NCBI GenBank assembly: GCA_023382535.1
Contig: JAHDWA010000009.1
Location: 169,795-233,794, forward strand
Length of the DNA: 64,000 nt
Reading direction: 5' to 3'
DNA from: Anaerolineae bacterium
GTDB lineage: Bacteria > Chloroflexota > Anaerolineae > 4572-78 > J111
Below are positions 14,945 to 23,239 of the stretch, one piece after another. Position 1 is the stretch's first letter; the number at the start of each line of letters is the position of its first letter. The notes under the pieces are model-generated. The model made no database searches. It saw only the letters and a program-made list of their open reading frames with translations, and was not told the DNA's origin. A program made the position numbers and the translations under genes.

Positions 14945-15802
14945 TCAAACTAACTCTTTAGCGACTTGATAGACTGACTCGGCGTCCATAAGGATATCGT
15001 TGGCTTCAAACAGCCTGGCGATACAGGTGCGATGCACCTTCATTTTACGCCCGCCGATGCCTAGCGCCCCAAAGGAAATGCGGCCTTCCCGCTCGCTGCC
15101 GTTATCATTCATCTCAATGCCCTCGATACCCAGCGGCGGGACCGCGTTGATGTCGGCGATCAGCTTCAGGTTTGGCAGACTGGTCCAGACAGCCTGGCTG
15201 ACAAGTTGCGCGCCAGCGGCGCCGCAGGTAAACAAAGCGACCGCGCCTTCCAGCGCTTGCCTGGCCGACGTATCGTCGGTCAACACTGCGCCCTCTACCT
15301 TGACATCGAACCGTTTGCTGACGATTCCAGCGGCGGCCTGGGCCCGTTCCAGCGTCCGGGAGGTCAGGACGACATGCGCCCCTTCGCTGGCCAGCATCCC
15401 GGCCGCCCGCATGCCAACCGGCCCGGTGCCTGCGCCAACCACAACCCGCTGGCCCCGCACATCCATCGCCTTAACGATCTTGGCCACCCCGGTCGCCGCC
15501 GTCGTGTTGCAGCCATTTGAATCGAGCATGACCGAAACCTTGAACGGGCCAAAGAAAGTCTTTTGAACAGCGGCCAACAGAGCCTCGCCTGCTGGCACAT
15601 TGGAACCGCCAATCCAGATAGCAGTGTTCTTCAGGTCGGGTATGCCGCGGGTGAAAAAGGCTCCCTGCACCAGCCCCGGTACGTCTTCGACGGTAACGTT
15701 GCCGTAGCTGAGCACGTCGTCAACGCCGGCATCATAGGGAACAATGCGGTCAAACGAGCTGGGATGCTTGTCACTGTCCAGTTGGATTAAGAGCTTTTTC
15801 AT
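14945..15802 (-). CDS. mtd: Methylene-H4MPT dehydrogenase (MtdA/MtdB type)
   Basis: A 285-residue NAD(P)-dependent dehydrogenase oxidising methylene-H4MPT to methenyl-H4MPT. It starts MKKLLIQLDSDKHPSSFDRI like methylotroph MtdA/MtdB. GAFFTRGIPDLKNTAIWIGG resembles the pterin-site region, and VVVGAGTGPVGMRAAGML (about 121-138) is the Rossmann loop. The start at 15802 has GAGAAGAT upstream; the frame runs 96 bases further but lacks a site. Length matches MtdA (288) and MtdB (297). Cofactor choice (NADP for MtdA, either for MtdB) cannot be read with certainty. It lies between hairpins at 14886-14921 and 15871-15909. Confidence 0.9.
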   Translation of the reverse strand: MKKLLIQLDSDKHPSSFDRIVPYDAGVDDVLSYGNVTVEDVPGLVQGAFFTRGIPDLKNTAIWIGGSNVPAGEALLAAVQKTFFGPFKVSVMLDSNGCNTTAATGVAKIVKAMDVRGQRVVVGAGTGPVGMRAAGMLASEGAHVVLTSRTLERAQAAAGIVSKRFDVKVEGAVLTDDTSARQALEGAVALFTCGAAGAQLVSQAVWTSLPNLKLIADINAVPPLGIEGIEMNDNGSEREGRISFGALGIGGRKMKVHRTCIARLFEANDILMDAESVYQVAKELV

Positions 15803-15870
15803 TATGATCTTCTCGTTAACAGACAATAAAATGAGGGGCGAAGTCCGCCCACTCCTTTTTATTCCATCGT

Positions 15871-15909
15871 GCCCGCGTGCAGGTTGGGTAGGCCGCACTG
15901 CACGCGGGC
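15871..15909 (-). terminator. Perfect 12-bp hairpin upstream of mtd
   Basis: GCCCGCGTGCAG (15871-15882) and CTGCACGCGGGC (15898-15909) pair perfectly with a 15-base loop, between the DUF2193-like gene and mtd. On the minus strand it is followed by ATGGAATAAAAAGG, not a U-run. Intrinsic termination is therefore doubtful; attenuation or mRNA processing is possible. Confidence 0.55.
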
Positions 15910-15981
15910 CAATGTTACCTCATCTCCTCCTGATTACAAAATCTGTGACTTCCCTGGCGGAGCGGAAGTCAAGGACAGGGC

Positions 15982-17526
15982 TTAAACGCTGGCCGAGCGC
16001 TGCTCGTAGCCAACCACCGGGTCGGCGCCCATGCCCTTGTTGACGCCCAGGCCGAGGTTGGTCCAGCGGTATTCGGTCGCGCCCCAATCCTTATCAATGC
16101 GCAGCGGGAAGGAGGCCGACTCAGGATGCAGGGCCACGACGTGGGTCAGCATGGTCGCCGTGACCGGCTCACTGGTCAGCAAGCAGGGGAAGTCGGCGAA
16201 CTTGAGCATGGTGCCCACGCGTTGGGTGATGGCGCAGGGCGGGTAGGTGTAGCGATGGATGTTGGCCAGCACGTCGTGCTTGTCAACCGGGCCGAGATCA
16301 ATCTTGACCCCGTCAATTTCGGCGCCACCGCCCAGCGGCTTGGGTTTGAGAGTGTTCCAGCCTTTCCAGATGGACATCATCAGGTCCACGTTGTGCAGCT
16401 CGGCCGCCGAGTCGCGGTTGGGGTTCATGGCCACCATGTTGTGGAAGCGGTTGACCAGCAGCTCGATGACGCTGGGGATCGGCATGTAATCCAGCATGAA
16501 TTCATAGGCCATCAAGGCCGCACTCGTGCCAACCGCCAGGCTAACCACCCCATACTCATTCTTGAAGCCTTGATCCAGACCGCGCTTCAGGGTGCTTTCC
16601 AGGGCGGCGGTATGGGCCTCAAAGATGGCCATGACAATGGGGTCTTGGGCGAAGTTGAACATGGTCTGGCTGTTGTGGTGGGCCACATCGCCGACGCAGT
16701 AGGCCGGGACGCAAACAACATTGCCCGGATGGACGCCCTTGGCCAGGGCCGCCTTGACGGTGGGTTTCATGCGCTCCTTGTACTGCTTTTGGTACGCAGC
16801 GGTATCGAAGGAGCTGTGGCCGCCATGCCCGCCCAGGTTATGGCCCAGCATCAGCTTGGTTTGGGCCTCCGAGGGGGTGTCATAGATCATCTGCAAGGTG
16901 GCAACTTCATCGTCGAGGGCGGCATCCAGCGTTTTGCCGGCTTCGACCGAGGCTTTGAAGGAAGCGCCCAGGCCATAGGAGGTGGTCATGCCAAAGGATT
17001 TGGCCGCCAGGATGGTCTTCTTGTGGTCTTTGGGGATGTCTACGCCCTGGAGAATCCGGTTGACGACGTTGGCAGTCGAGCCGGGGCTGAGGGCAAAGTC
17101 TACCACGCAGGTTGGCCCATACAGGCCGCCATAGAGGCGGGCGGCTTCGCGGCCAATCAGGGCGCGGTTCTTCGGGATAGCATCAATGAACTTTTTGACC
17201 GAGGCCTTGAAATCGGGCTGCTCTTCGTAGAGGATTTCCATAATCGGGCCGGTCTGATAGTGCTCGACAAAGGGATCGTCTTCGGGCCGGACTGTCTTGG
17301 TCAGGGATTTGAGGATTTCATAGTGGGCGTTAACCGAGTCGACATGGAGGGCAATAACTTCAGGCAGTTCATTCTCAACGGCCTTCATGCCATTCACGGC
17401 GTCCACATAGGGTTGTGCGTCGGTGATTTTGAATTCAGTGCCTCGTTTGGCCTTGATATTGGTCACATCAGCCTTGAGGGCCGCCAGAGCTTGACCTACC
17501 ATTGCTTCATGGATAGCTTTTGACAT
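15982..17526 (-). CDS. DUF2193-like protein, first gene of the C1 operon
   Basis: A 514-residue cytosolic protein without known catalytic motif. Distinctive stretches are RPEDDPFVEHYQTGPIMEILY (about 79-99), GREAARLYGGLYGPTCVVDFALSPGS (about 124-149), MLGHNLGGHGGHSSFD (about 227-242), CVPAYCVGDVAHHNSQTMF (about 271-289) and HRYTYPPCAITQRVGTMLKFADFPC. From memory this resembles the archaeal family DUF2193, found mainly in methanogens; I could not search to confirm. The start at 17526 has AAGGAGAACC upstream. As first gene after the regulatory gap, ahead of mtd, it is tied to H4MPT metabolism. The conserved His and Cys clusters suggest a metal or cofactor site. Confidence 0.7.
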   Translation of the reverse strand: MSKAIHEAMVGQALAALKADVTNIKAKRGTEFKITDAQPYVDAVNGMKAVENELPEVIALHVDSVNAHYEILKSLTKTVRPEDDPFVEHYQTGPIMEILYEEQPDFKASVKKFIDAIPKNRALIGREAARLYGGLYGPTCVVDFALSPGSTANVVNRILQGVDIPKDHKKTILAAKSFGMTTSYGLGASFKASVEAGKTLDAALDDEVATLQMIYDTPSEAQTKLMLGHNLGGHGGHSSFDTAAYQKQYKERMKPTVKAALAKGVHPGNVVCVPAYCVGDVAHHNSQTMFNFAQDPIVMAIFEAHTAALESTLKRGLDQGFKNEYGVVSLAVGTSAALMAYEFMLDYMPIPSVIELLVNRFHNMVAMNPNRDSAAELHNVDLMMSIWKGWNTLKPKPLGGGAEIDGVKIDLGPVDKHDVLANIHRYTYPPCAITQRVGTMLKFADFPCLLTSEPVTATMLTHVVALHPESASFPLRIDKDWGATEYRWTNLGLGVNKGMGADPVVGYEQRSASV

Positions 17527-17551
17527 AATTGGTTCTCCTTTTTTCTTCAAT

Positions 17552-17581
17552 GAAAACAGTTTTCTGCCTTGAAAACGTTTT
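17552..17581. promoter_or_regulatory. Two LacI-like palindromes upstream of the C1 operon
   Basis: GAAAACAGTTTTC (17552-17564) is a palindrome around a central A, and AAAACGTTTT (17572-17581) is perfect. They sit about 25-55 bases before the DUF2193-like start, spaced by roughly two helical turns. The shape recalls LacI/CcpA operators. No LacI-family gene lies in the window. Confidence 0.5.
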
Positions 17582-18034
17582 GAGGTGTACTTACCTCAGT
17601 CTTCCCGGAAATGGTCGCTGATATGTAATTTAAGTGAATCTTTCACCCCCTTTCGTCGCACATTTTGGGTAATGACATTTCCTGAAGAAACTACCTCAAT
17701 TCAAGCAAAAATATGATGATTGTCGGTAGATAAGATGACATCTATCACTAGCAGTTCAGAGTATTTTCATTTACTCTAATATCGAGAGATGTCCGCTTTT
17801 CCTCACCAGATTAACCCGGCCAAGTAACACCATACTTCAAAAACGCCAGCACTCCAGAGGCGCGTAATCAGGTCGTGACTCGGTGGGGTTAGGTTGAAAT
17901 CAGCTTGCTGAAGCGGAATTTTACAAACCCTGATTTTTTGGGATAATTAATAGATAAGCGCTGCTGAGGACGCTTGGCAATGTGTAAGCTGCTTCCTCCT
18001 TTCTTCAGCACCTTCTTCTATTTCTGATAGGGTA

Positions 18035-18059
18035 ATGTTATAGGGTCTGACTATAACAT
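18035..18059. promoter_or_regulatory. Perfect 9-bp dyad in divergent control region
   Basis: ATGTTATAG (18035-18043) and CTATAACAT (18051-18059) are exact inverted arms with a 7-base spacer. The dyad lies between the C1 operon (minus) and the SARP-type regulator gene (plus), 17 bases from the heptamer array. It is a probable protein-binding site. TATAA-like sequence in the arms could overlap a -10 element. Confidence 0.55.
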
Positions 18060-18075
18060 GATAAACCCTCGCCCT

Positions 18076-18115
18076 TTCCAAATCATTTCTAACTTCTTTC
18101 TAACCTCTTTCCAAG
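18076..18115. promoter_or_regulatory. Candidate SARP boxes: four heptamers at 11-bp pitch
   Basis: TTCCAAA (18076-18082), TTCTAAC (18087-18093), TTCTAAC (18098-18104) and TTCCAAG (18109-18115) are direct repeats with exact 4-base spacers. SARP/AfsR activators bind heptameric direct repeats with 11-bp periodicity, and a SARP-domain regulator starts 135 bases downstream. The remainder of 17527-18250 shows no gene. Confidence 0.7.
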
Positions 18116-18250
18116 CTGTTTGAGAAGCACCGCTATTTGAGGAAAGCTCTCAGGCTAGAGGTGAAGGGCGCTTGATGGGCTTCGTCCCTCTTCATTAGCC
18201 TGGCCAGAAGGCAAAGCGCCTGCCACTTGAGTAGTTAAAAGGAAGAATCA

Positions 18251-21200
18251 ATGATGCCCGTTTTCCGGCTGCGATTGTTAGGCCCTGTTCAAGTCAATCG
18301 GGATGGTGAGCCAATTCAAGGTTTTAAATCTCGCAAGACCCTGGCTCTTTTGGGCTATCTGGCTACAGAGAGCCACCCTGTCTCACGGGGTTACTTGGTG
18401 GAACTCTTCTGGCCGGATCAAACCGAAACCCGGGGCCGGAATAACTTGAGCCAGGCCTTGCACAGTATTTTGAGCCTATGGCCAGGCTGTTTTGAGGTTA
18501 CTCAGCAGACTATCCAATTCTCCTGGCATTGTTCAACCTGGCTGGATATAAAAGCGTTCGACGAATTGACCGGCCGGGGCGAAGTTAACGCGCTGGCCAT
18601 GGCCGCCGACCTGTATCGGGGTGACTTTATGGCCGGGCTGTACCTGGACGACTGCTCTGAATTTGAGCAGTGGCTCAGGTTGCAGCAGGAGATCTGGCAG
18701 CAGCGGGTGGCCCAGGTCTTACGAGATGTGATTGCGCATCATATCCGCCAGAATGAAGCCGAGCAGGCGCTTCAGTTCATTTCTCGCCTCCTGACCATAG
18801 ACTCCGGCGACGAAGAAGGACACCGCCAAAAGATGGACCTGTTGGCCCGGTGCGGACAGCGTAGCGCCGCTCTGGCCCAGTATGAAAGCTGCCGCCGCTA
18901 TTTAACCGAAGAATTGGGAGTGGAGCCGGCTAATGAAACCGTTCAGTTGTATGAACAGATCCGGGCCGGAACTGTGCGCCAAGAGACAAGGACCTTGGTG
19001 AACAGTGCAGAACGCTTCCCCTCCCTCTCTTCTTCCCTTGCTTCAGCGGCACTGGTTTACAACAACCTCCCAGCCCAATCTACGTCTTTTATTGGTCGGG
19101 AGATAGAACTGGCCATCATTGATCAGGACCTAAGCAGTTCAACCTGCCGCCTCTTAACGATTATCGGCCTGGGGGGCATTGGTAAAACTCGTTTGGCCCT
19201 GCAAGCTGCTGCAACCACCACCAGGTTTCAGCATGGAGTCTGCTTCGTTCCGTTGGTCTCGACCAGTTCAGCCGAGTTTCTCACCTCTGCTATTGCCGAC
19301 GCCCTCAATTTTTCTCTCTATGGCCGGGGCGACCCCAAAGCTCAGCTTCTAAATTATCTCAGCAGCAAAGAAATGCTCCTGGTGTTGGACAACTTTGAGC
19401 ACTTGATCGGCGGCGCCAATCTTCTGGTGGAAATTCTGGAGTGCGCTTCTCATATCAAAATATTGGTTACTTCCAGAGAACGATTGGGCCTCTATGAAGA
19501 GTGGGTGCTCGACCTGCAGGGACTGCCGTTTCCCGAAAGTGAGGATATTCAGCAGATCGAAAATTACAGCGCCGTGCAGTTGTTTCTACAGCGGGCCCAG
19601 CAGGCGCGGGCAGATTTTTGGTTGAGATTTTTGGAAAAACCGGCTGTGGCCCGTATTTGCCGCCTGGTTGAGGGTCTCCCTCTGGGCATCGAGCTGGCGG
19701 CAGCCTGGACCCGGTCTTTTTCCTGTGAGGACATTGCCGCGGAGCTTGAAAAGAACCACAACTTTTTGACGACTTCGCTCCAAAATATTCCTCCCCGGCA
19801 TCGGAGCGTGCGGGCCGTGTTTGAGCATTCCTGGAGACTGCTCTCCGAGGAGGAGCGAAGCGTCTTCAGGAAATTGTCCGTTTTCTGGGGCGGATTTAGT
19901 CGGAAGTCAGCCGAGCAGGTGGTTAACGCTTCTACTTTTCTGCTCTCAGCCTTAGGAGACAAATCTTTGCTCCGCCGGACCGCCTCGGATCGCTATGAAA
20001 TCCATGAGCTTTTACGCCAGTATGGGGCCGAAAAACTGGCCGAGAATCCCGACGAGAAAAAAGAGGTAAAGGGTCAACACTGTCGTTATTATGCCGAATT
20101 TTTACAGGAACAAGAAGTCCTGCTGAAAAGGGGAGAGCAAAAGGAAGCCCTGGAGGCTATCAGCCTGGAAATTGACAATGTGCGCGCCGGGTGGCAGTGG
20201 GCGGTCGCCAACAGGAGCGAACAAGACTTTGAAAAGTATCGCGAGGTTTTGTTCCTGGTCCATACAATGCAGAGTTGGTTCCAGGAGGGCGAAGCGGTCT
20301 TCAAACAAGCTGCCGTCAGCCTGCGTCAAATCAGGGAAAAAGCCACTTCTGACCCGAAAATAAATAAAATGCTGGGGCATGTTCTGGCTCGACAAGGCGT
20401 CTTCTGCGCCAGCCTGGGTCACTATGACCAGGCCAGAGCCATTATGCAAGAAGGGTTGGTTATTTTTCAAGATACCGCCATCCGCCAGAGTTCACCGCTG
20501 GGCCTCAATTATTTAGGGGCTATTGCCTGGGCCTTGGGCGAGTATGTCGAAGCCAAACAACTCTGCCAGGAAAGTCTGGCCATCGCCGAAAAGGCGGGAG
20601 ATCGCTGGAAACAGGCCCTGATTCTTGAGTATCTGGGTATGATTGCCATCAGCCTGGGAGAGTACGGGGACGCTAAAGCGATAGCGCAAAGGAGCCTGTC
20701 TATTTTTAGAGAATTTGGCTATCGGAGCGGTATTGCCTTTTCTCTAAACCTGCTCGGCATCGTGGCCCATAATCTCGGCAAGTATTACGAGGCCAGGCAG
20801 CTTTGCCAGGAAGGCCTGGCGATAGCCAGAGAGATTGGGGATCGCTGGGAAGAGGCTTTGTCTCTGGAATATTTGGGTATGATCGCTATTAGCCTGGGCC
20901 AGTATACCGAAGCTCAAACCCTGGTTCAAGAGAGTCTGGCTATTTTTAGAGAGTTTGGCTATCGAAGCGGCATCGCCTTTTGCCTGAACTTGCTGGGTAC
21001 GGTGGCCCGGAATTTGGGTGAGTACGGCGAAGCCAAACGGCTTCACCACGAGGTTCTGCAAACGTGCAAAGCATTGGACTACTCCTTGGGCATTGCTATA
21101 ACCTCCTACTACTTGGGGCATACGGCCTATCTACTGGGAGAGCACACGGAGGCCAAGCGGCTGCTAACCGACAGTTTGACCCTGGCCAGGAAACTGGCGT

Positions 21201-21601
21201 ACCAGCGAGGAGTTACCCAATCGCTCAATGCTTTAGGAAGTGTGGCTTATGCCTTGGGGGAATACAAAAAGGCCAAGAAATATCTACTGGAGGCCCTCAA
21301 TACGACGCAAAAAATCCACGCTCTGCCCATAATTTTGGACATTTTTTTGGAGTTCGCTAAACTTTTTATCAAAGAAGGCAAAACAGTGCAGGCTATGGAA
21401 TTACTCGCTTTTCCCCTGCACCATGCTGCCTGCAAAAAAGAGACCAGGGATCAAGCCAGCGGACTGCTGGCTAAACTGGCCACTGAACTCCCCGGCCCGG
21501 TCATAGCCACGGCTCAAGAAAATGGGAAAACTAATCAACTCGAAAAAGTGGTGGCAAAATTACTCAACGAGAGAGTCGGACTAGAATGGGTCTGTTCTTA
21601 A
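18251..21601 (+). CDS. SARP/BTAD-NB-ARC-TPR transcriptional regulator
   Basis: An 1116-residue AfsR/GutR-like STAND regulator. Residues about 4-95 form an OmpR-like winged helix (FRLRLLGPVQV; SRKTLALLGYLA; LVELFWPD; RNNLSQALHSI), and about 100-245 the BTAD helices. An NB-ARC ATPase follows, with Walker A GLGGIGKT near 307-314, LLVLDNFEHL (about 377-386) and VEGLPLGIELAAAW. A helical region leads to about nine TPR units (about 690-1080). Two adjacent 80-residue TPR blocks are near copies. Tandem ATGs follow AAGGAAG. SARP boxes lie upstream and the DUF1464-like gene starts 27 bases after the stop. Control of the divergent C1 operon and/or itself is inferred; the signal bound by the TPRs is unknown. 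Confidence 0.88.
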   Translation: MMPVFRLRLLGPVQVNRDGEPIQGFKSRKTLALLGYLATESHPVSRGYLVELFWPDQTETRGRNNLSQALHSILSLWPGCFEVTQQTIQFSWHCSTWLDIKAFDELTGRGEVNALAMAADLYRGDFMAGLYLDDCSEFEQWLRLQQEIWQQRVAQVLRDVIAHHIRQNEAEQALQFISRLLTIDSGDEEGHRQKMDLLARCGQRSAALAQYESCRRYLTEELGVEPANETVQLYEQIRAGTVRQETRTLVNSAERFPSLSSSLASAALVYNNLPAQSTSFIGREIELAIIDQDLSSSTCRLLTIIGLGGIGKTRLALQAAATTTRFQHGVCFVPLVSTSSAEFLTSAIADALNFSLYGRGDPKAQLLNYLSSKEMLLVLDNFEHLIGGANLLVEILECASHIKILVTSRERLGLYEEWVLDLQGLPFPESEDIQQIENYSAVQLFLQRAQQARADFWLRFLEKPAVARICRLVEGLPLGIELAAAWTRSFSCEDIAAELEKNHNFLTTSLQNIPPRHRSVRAVFEHSWRLLSEEERSVFRKLSVFWGGFSRKSAEQVVNASTFLLSALGDKSLLRRTASDRYEIHELLRQYGAEKLAENPDEKKEVKGQHCRYYAEFLQEQEVLLKRGEQKEALEAISLEIDNVRAGWQWAVANRSEQDFEKYREVLFLVHTMQSWFQEGEAVFKQAAVSLRQIREKATSDPKINKMLGHVLARQGVFCASLGHYDQARAIMQEGLVIFQDTAIRQSSPLGLNYLGAIAWALGEYVEAKQLCQESLAIAEKAGDRWKQALILEYLGMIAISLGEYGDAKAIAQRSLSIFREFGYRSGIAFSLNLLGIVAHNLGKYYEARQLCQEGLAIAREIGDRWEEALSLEYLGMIAISLGQYTEAQTLVQESLAIFREFGYRSGIAFCLNLLGTVARNLGEYGEAKRLHHEVLQTCKALDYSLGIAITSYYLGHTAYLLGEHTEAKRLLTDSLTLARKLAYQRGVTQSLNALGSVAYALGEYKKAKKYLLEALNTTQKIHALPIILDIFLEFAKLFIKEGKTVQAMELLAFPLHHAACKKETRDQASGLLAKLATELPGPVIATAQENGKTNQLEKVVAKLLNERVGLEWVCS

Positions 21602-21628
21602 CCAGGTACTATTATTAAGGAGAGACTG

Positions 21629-22732
21629 ATGTCACGAGTTATCGGAATTGACCCCGGCACAGTCAGCTTTGACCTGTGCGGATTGGAAAACGGGAAAGTT
21701 TTTCTGGATACTACTATTCCCTCAGCAGAGATTGGAGCCAACCCGCAAGTTCTCGTTGACGCCTTAAAGGCGGTCCAACCCCTGGATTTGGTCATTGGCC
21801 CTTCCGGCTACGGCCTGCCCTGGGTCAGCATTGAGGAATTTGGCGAGCAGGAACTTTTCCTCTTCATTCTGGCCGACGAGCGAGAACGCAACCAGATTTC
21901 AGTATTGGGGGGTATGGGGGAGATGATCGGCCTGTTGAAAGCCAGCGGCCTGCCAATCAAATTTATGCCAGGGGTGATCCACCTGCCGACGGTGCCGGAA
22001 CACCGCAAAGCGAATAAAATTGACATGGGCACAGCCGATAAACTGTGCTGTCTGGCTCTGGGGATACTCGACCAGGCCAGCCGGCACCACATCGCTTACC
22101 GGGAAACGGGCTTCATCTTTGTGGAGGTGGGCGGCGCTTACACGGCGGTGATGGCGGTGCAGGGAGGGCAGGTGGTAGACGGGTTGGGCGGCTCCAGCGG
22201 CAGCCCCGGCTTCTACTCCCTGGGCGCGATGGACGGTGAACTGGCCTACCTGCTCGGCAGTTTTCCCAAATCCGTGCTCTTTTCCGGGGGAGTAGCATAC
22301 GCGGCTGGCCAGCCGGCCATGGCGCCGGAAGAACTTCTCGCCCTGCAAGAAGTCAATCTAACGGTTAGTCGAGCCTGGGAGGCTTTGTTTGAAGGCGTGA
22401 CCAAAAGTGTCGCGGCGGAAATGACGGTTGTGCCGCGGGTGCGCGAGATTCTCCTCTCAGGCCGCTTGTGCCGTATCCCGGCCATCCGGGAAGAACTGGC
22501 CGAACGTTTGAGCCGCTTTGCCCCGGTCCACCGCATCTCGGGCATTGCCCATACGGCCAAGGAAGCCGCCCAGGGCGCGGCCCTGATCGCAGATGGCATG
22601 GTGGGTGGGCAATTTGCCGATCTGGTCGAGACGATGCGGCTTAAGGAAGCCAAGGGGACGGTGCTGGATTATCTTCAGGTCAGCCTGACCAACGAACTTA
22701 AGCAGAAGTATCTGAAAGAGGCTGCCTCTTAG
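21629..22732 (+). CDS. DUF1464-like ASKHA-fold protein of H4MPT clusters
   Basis: A 367-residue protein with an actin/hexokinase-like start (RVIGIDPGTVSFDLCGLENG) and a glycine-rich phosphate-loop-like segment (FVEVGGAYTAVMAVQGGQVVDGLGGSSGSPG, about 168-198). A second nucleotide-site region is VLFSGGVAYAAG, and it ends with IAHTAKEAAQGAALIADGM. It resembles the archaeal DUF1464 family of putative ASKHA kinases, seen near methanopterin genes. AAGGAGAG precedes the ATG. It lies 27 bases after the regulator and is probably cotranscribed. Its stop overlaps the convergent small glutaredoxin-like gene by four bases. A kinase role in cofactor synthesis is plausible but unproven. Confidence 0.75.
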   Translation: MSRVIGIDPGTVSFDLCGLENGKVFLDTTIPSAEIGANPQVLVDALKAVQPLDLVIGPSGYGLPWVSIEEFGEQELFLFILADERERNQISVLGGMGEMIGLLKASGLPIKFMPGVIHLPTVPEHRKANKIDMGTADKLCCLALGILDQASRHHIAYRETGFIFVEVGGAYTAVMAVQGGQVVDGLGGSSGSPGFYSLGAMDGELAYLLGSFPKSVLFSGGVAYAAGQPAMAPEELLALQEVNLTVSRAWEALFEGVTKSVAAEMTVVPRVREILLSGRLCRIPAIREELAERLSRFAPVHRISGIAHTAKEAAQGAALIADGMVGGQFADLVETMRLKEAKGTVLDYLQVSLTNELKQKYLKEAAS

Positions 22733-22989
22733 GGTAGAACTCGGTCAAGCGCTTCGGGATTGAGACCGACAAAAATATTCTTGCCGATTTCGATGACGAC
22801 CGCTTCCTGCTGGCCCGATAATTGGATCATACGCTGCAAGCTGGCCTGATCGTCTTCGATGTCGGCATGGTCAAACACTACGCCCCGACCGTCAAAAAAC
22901 CGGCGCACTTCCTGGTAATCGGCAGCCTGGCGGCGCCCGTAGACGGTCACGCCTTCAAACGGCGTGGTTGGTGCAGCACAGATACACAT
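22729..22989 (-). CDS. Glutaredoxin-like protein lacking the CxxC motif
   Basis: An 86-residue protein with glutaredoxin-like spacing: strand GVTVYG (13-18), helix YQEVRRFFDGRGV, strand VFDHADIEDD, then RMIQLSGQQEAVVIEIGKNIFVGLNPEALDRVLP, matching the NrdH/glutaredoxin C-terminal half. At the active-site position (YGRRQAADYQEV) the CxxC is replaced by RQAAD, and the usual cis-proline site reads QEAVVIEIG. Cysteines occur only at the extreme N-terminus (MCICAAP). GGAAGGAG precedes the ATG at 22989. It faces fae divergently and the DUF1464-like gene convergently. Thiol exchange is unlikely; a binding or scaffold role is inferred. Confidence 0.68.
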   Translation of the reverse strand: MCICAAPTTPFEGVTVYGRRQAADYQEVRRFFDGRGVVFDHADIEDDQASLQRMIQLSGQQEAVVIEIGKNIFVGLNPEALDRVLP

Positions 22990-23171
22990 ACACAACTCCT
23001 TCCTTTGTTCCAAAATAAATAGAAACTGTAATAATACACCCCCGGCAAAATTTGACAAGTATAGCCGCTTAATGTATAAGTTTACAGTCATAAGCCCCTG
23101 TAACGCTGGTTGGCGTTTCGTTTTTAAGCAAGACCGTGCTGCTGCCCCAATTTTTTAACCTATGTTGATTT

Positions 23172-23200
23172 CGGACAAAGCCCGGAGTTATGTTTGTCCG
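23172..23200 (+). promoter_or_regulatory. Operator-like inverted repeat upstream of fae
   Basis: CGGACAAA (23172-23179) and TTTGTCCG (23193-23200) are perfect inverted arms with a 13-base spacer, 40 bases upstream of the fae start. TTGATT (23165) and TTATGT (23188) could be -35/-10 elements 17 bases apart, placing the dyad over the promoter. The signal is suggestive, not proven. Confidence 0.45.
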
Positions 23201-23239
23201 TATTAAAATAACCTTTTTATCTATCGAAGGAGATAACTT

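Noticed and set aside
16126..17523. 465-codon plus-strand frame opposite the DUF2193-like gene
   Set aside because: Antisense shadow; the minus-strand frame has conserved motifs, a good ribosome site and operon context.
22971..22989. N-terminal CIC considered as a glutaredoxin active site
   Set aside because: It precedes the first beta strand; in the fold the active site follows that strand, where this protein has RQAAD.
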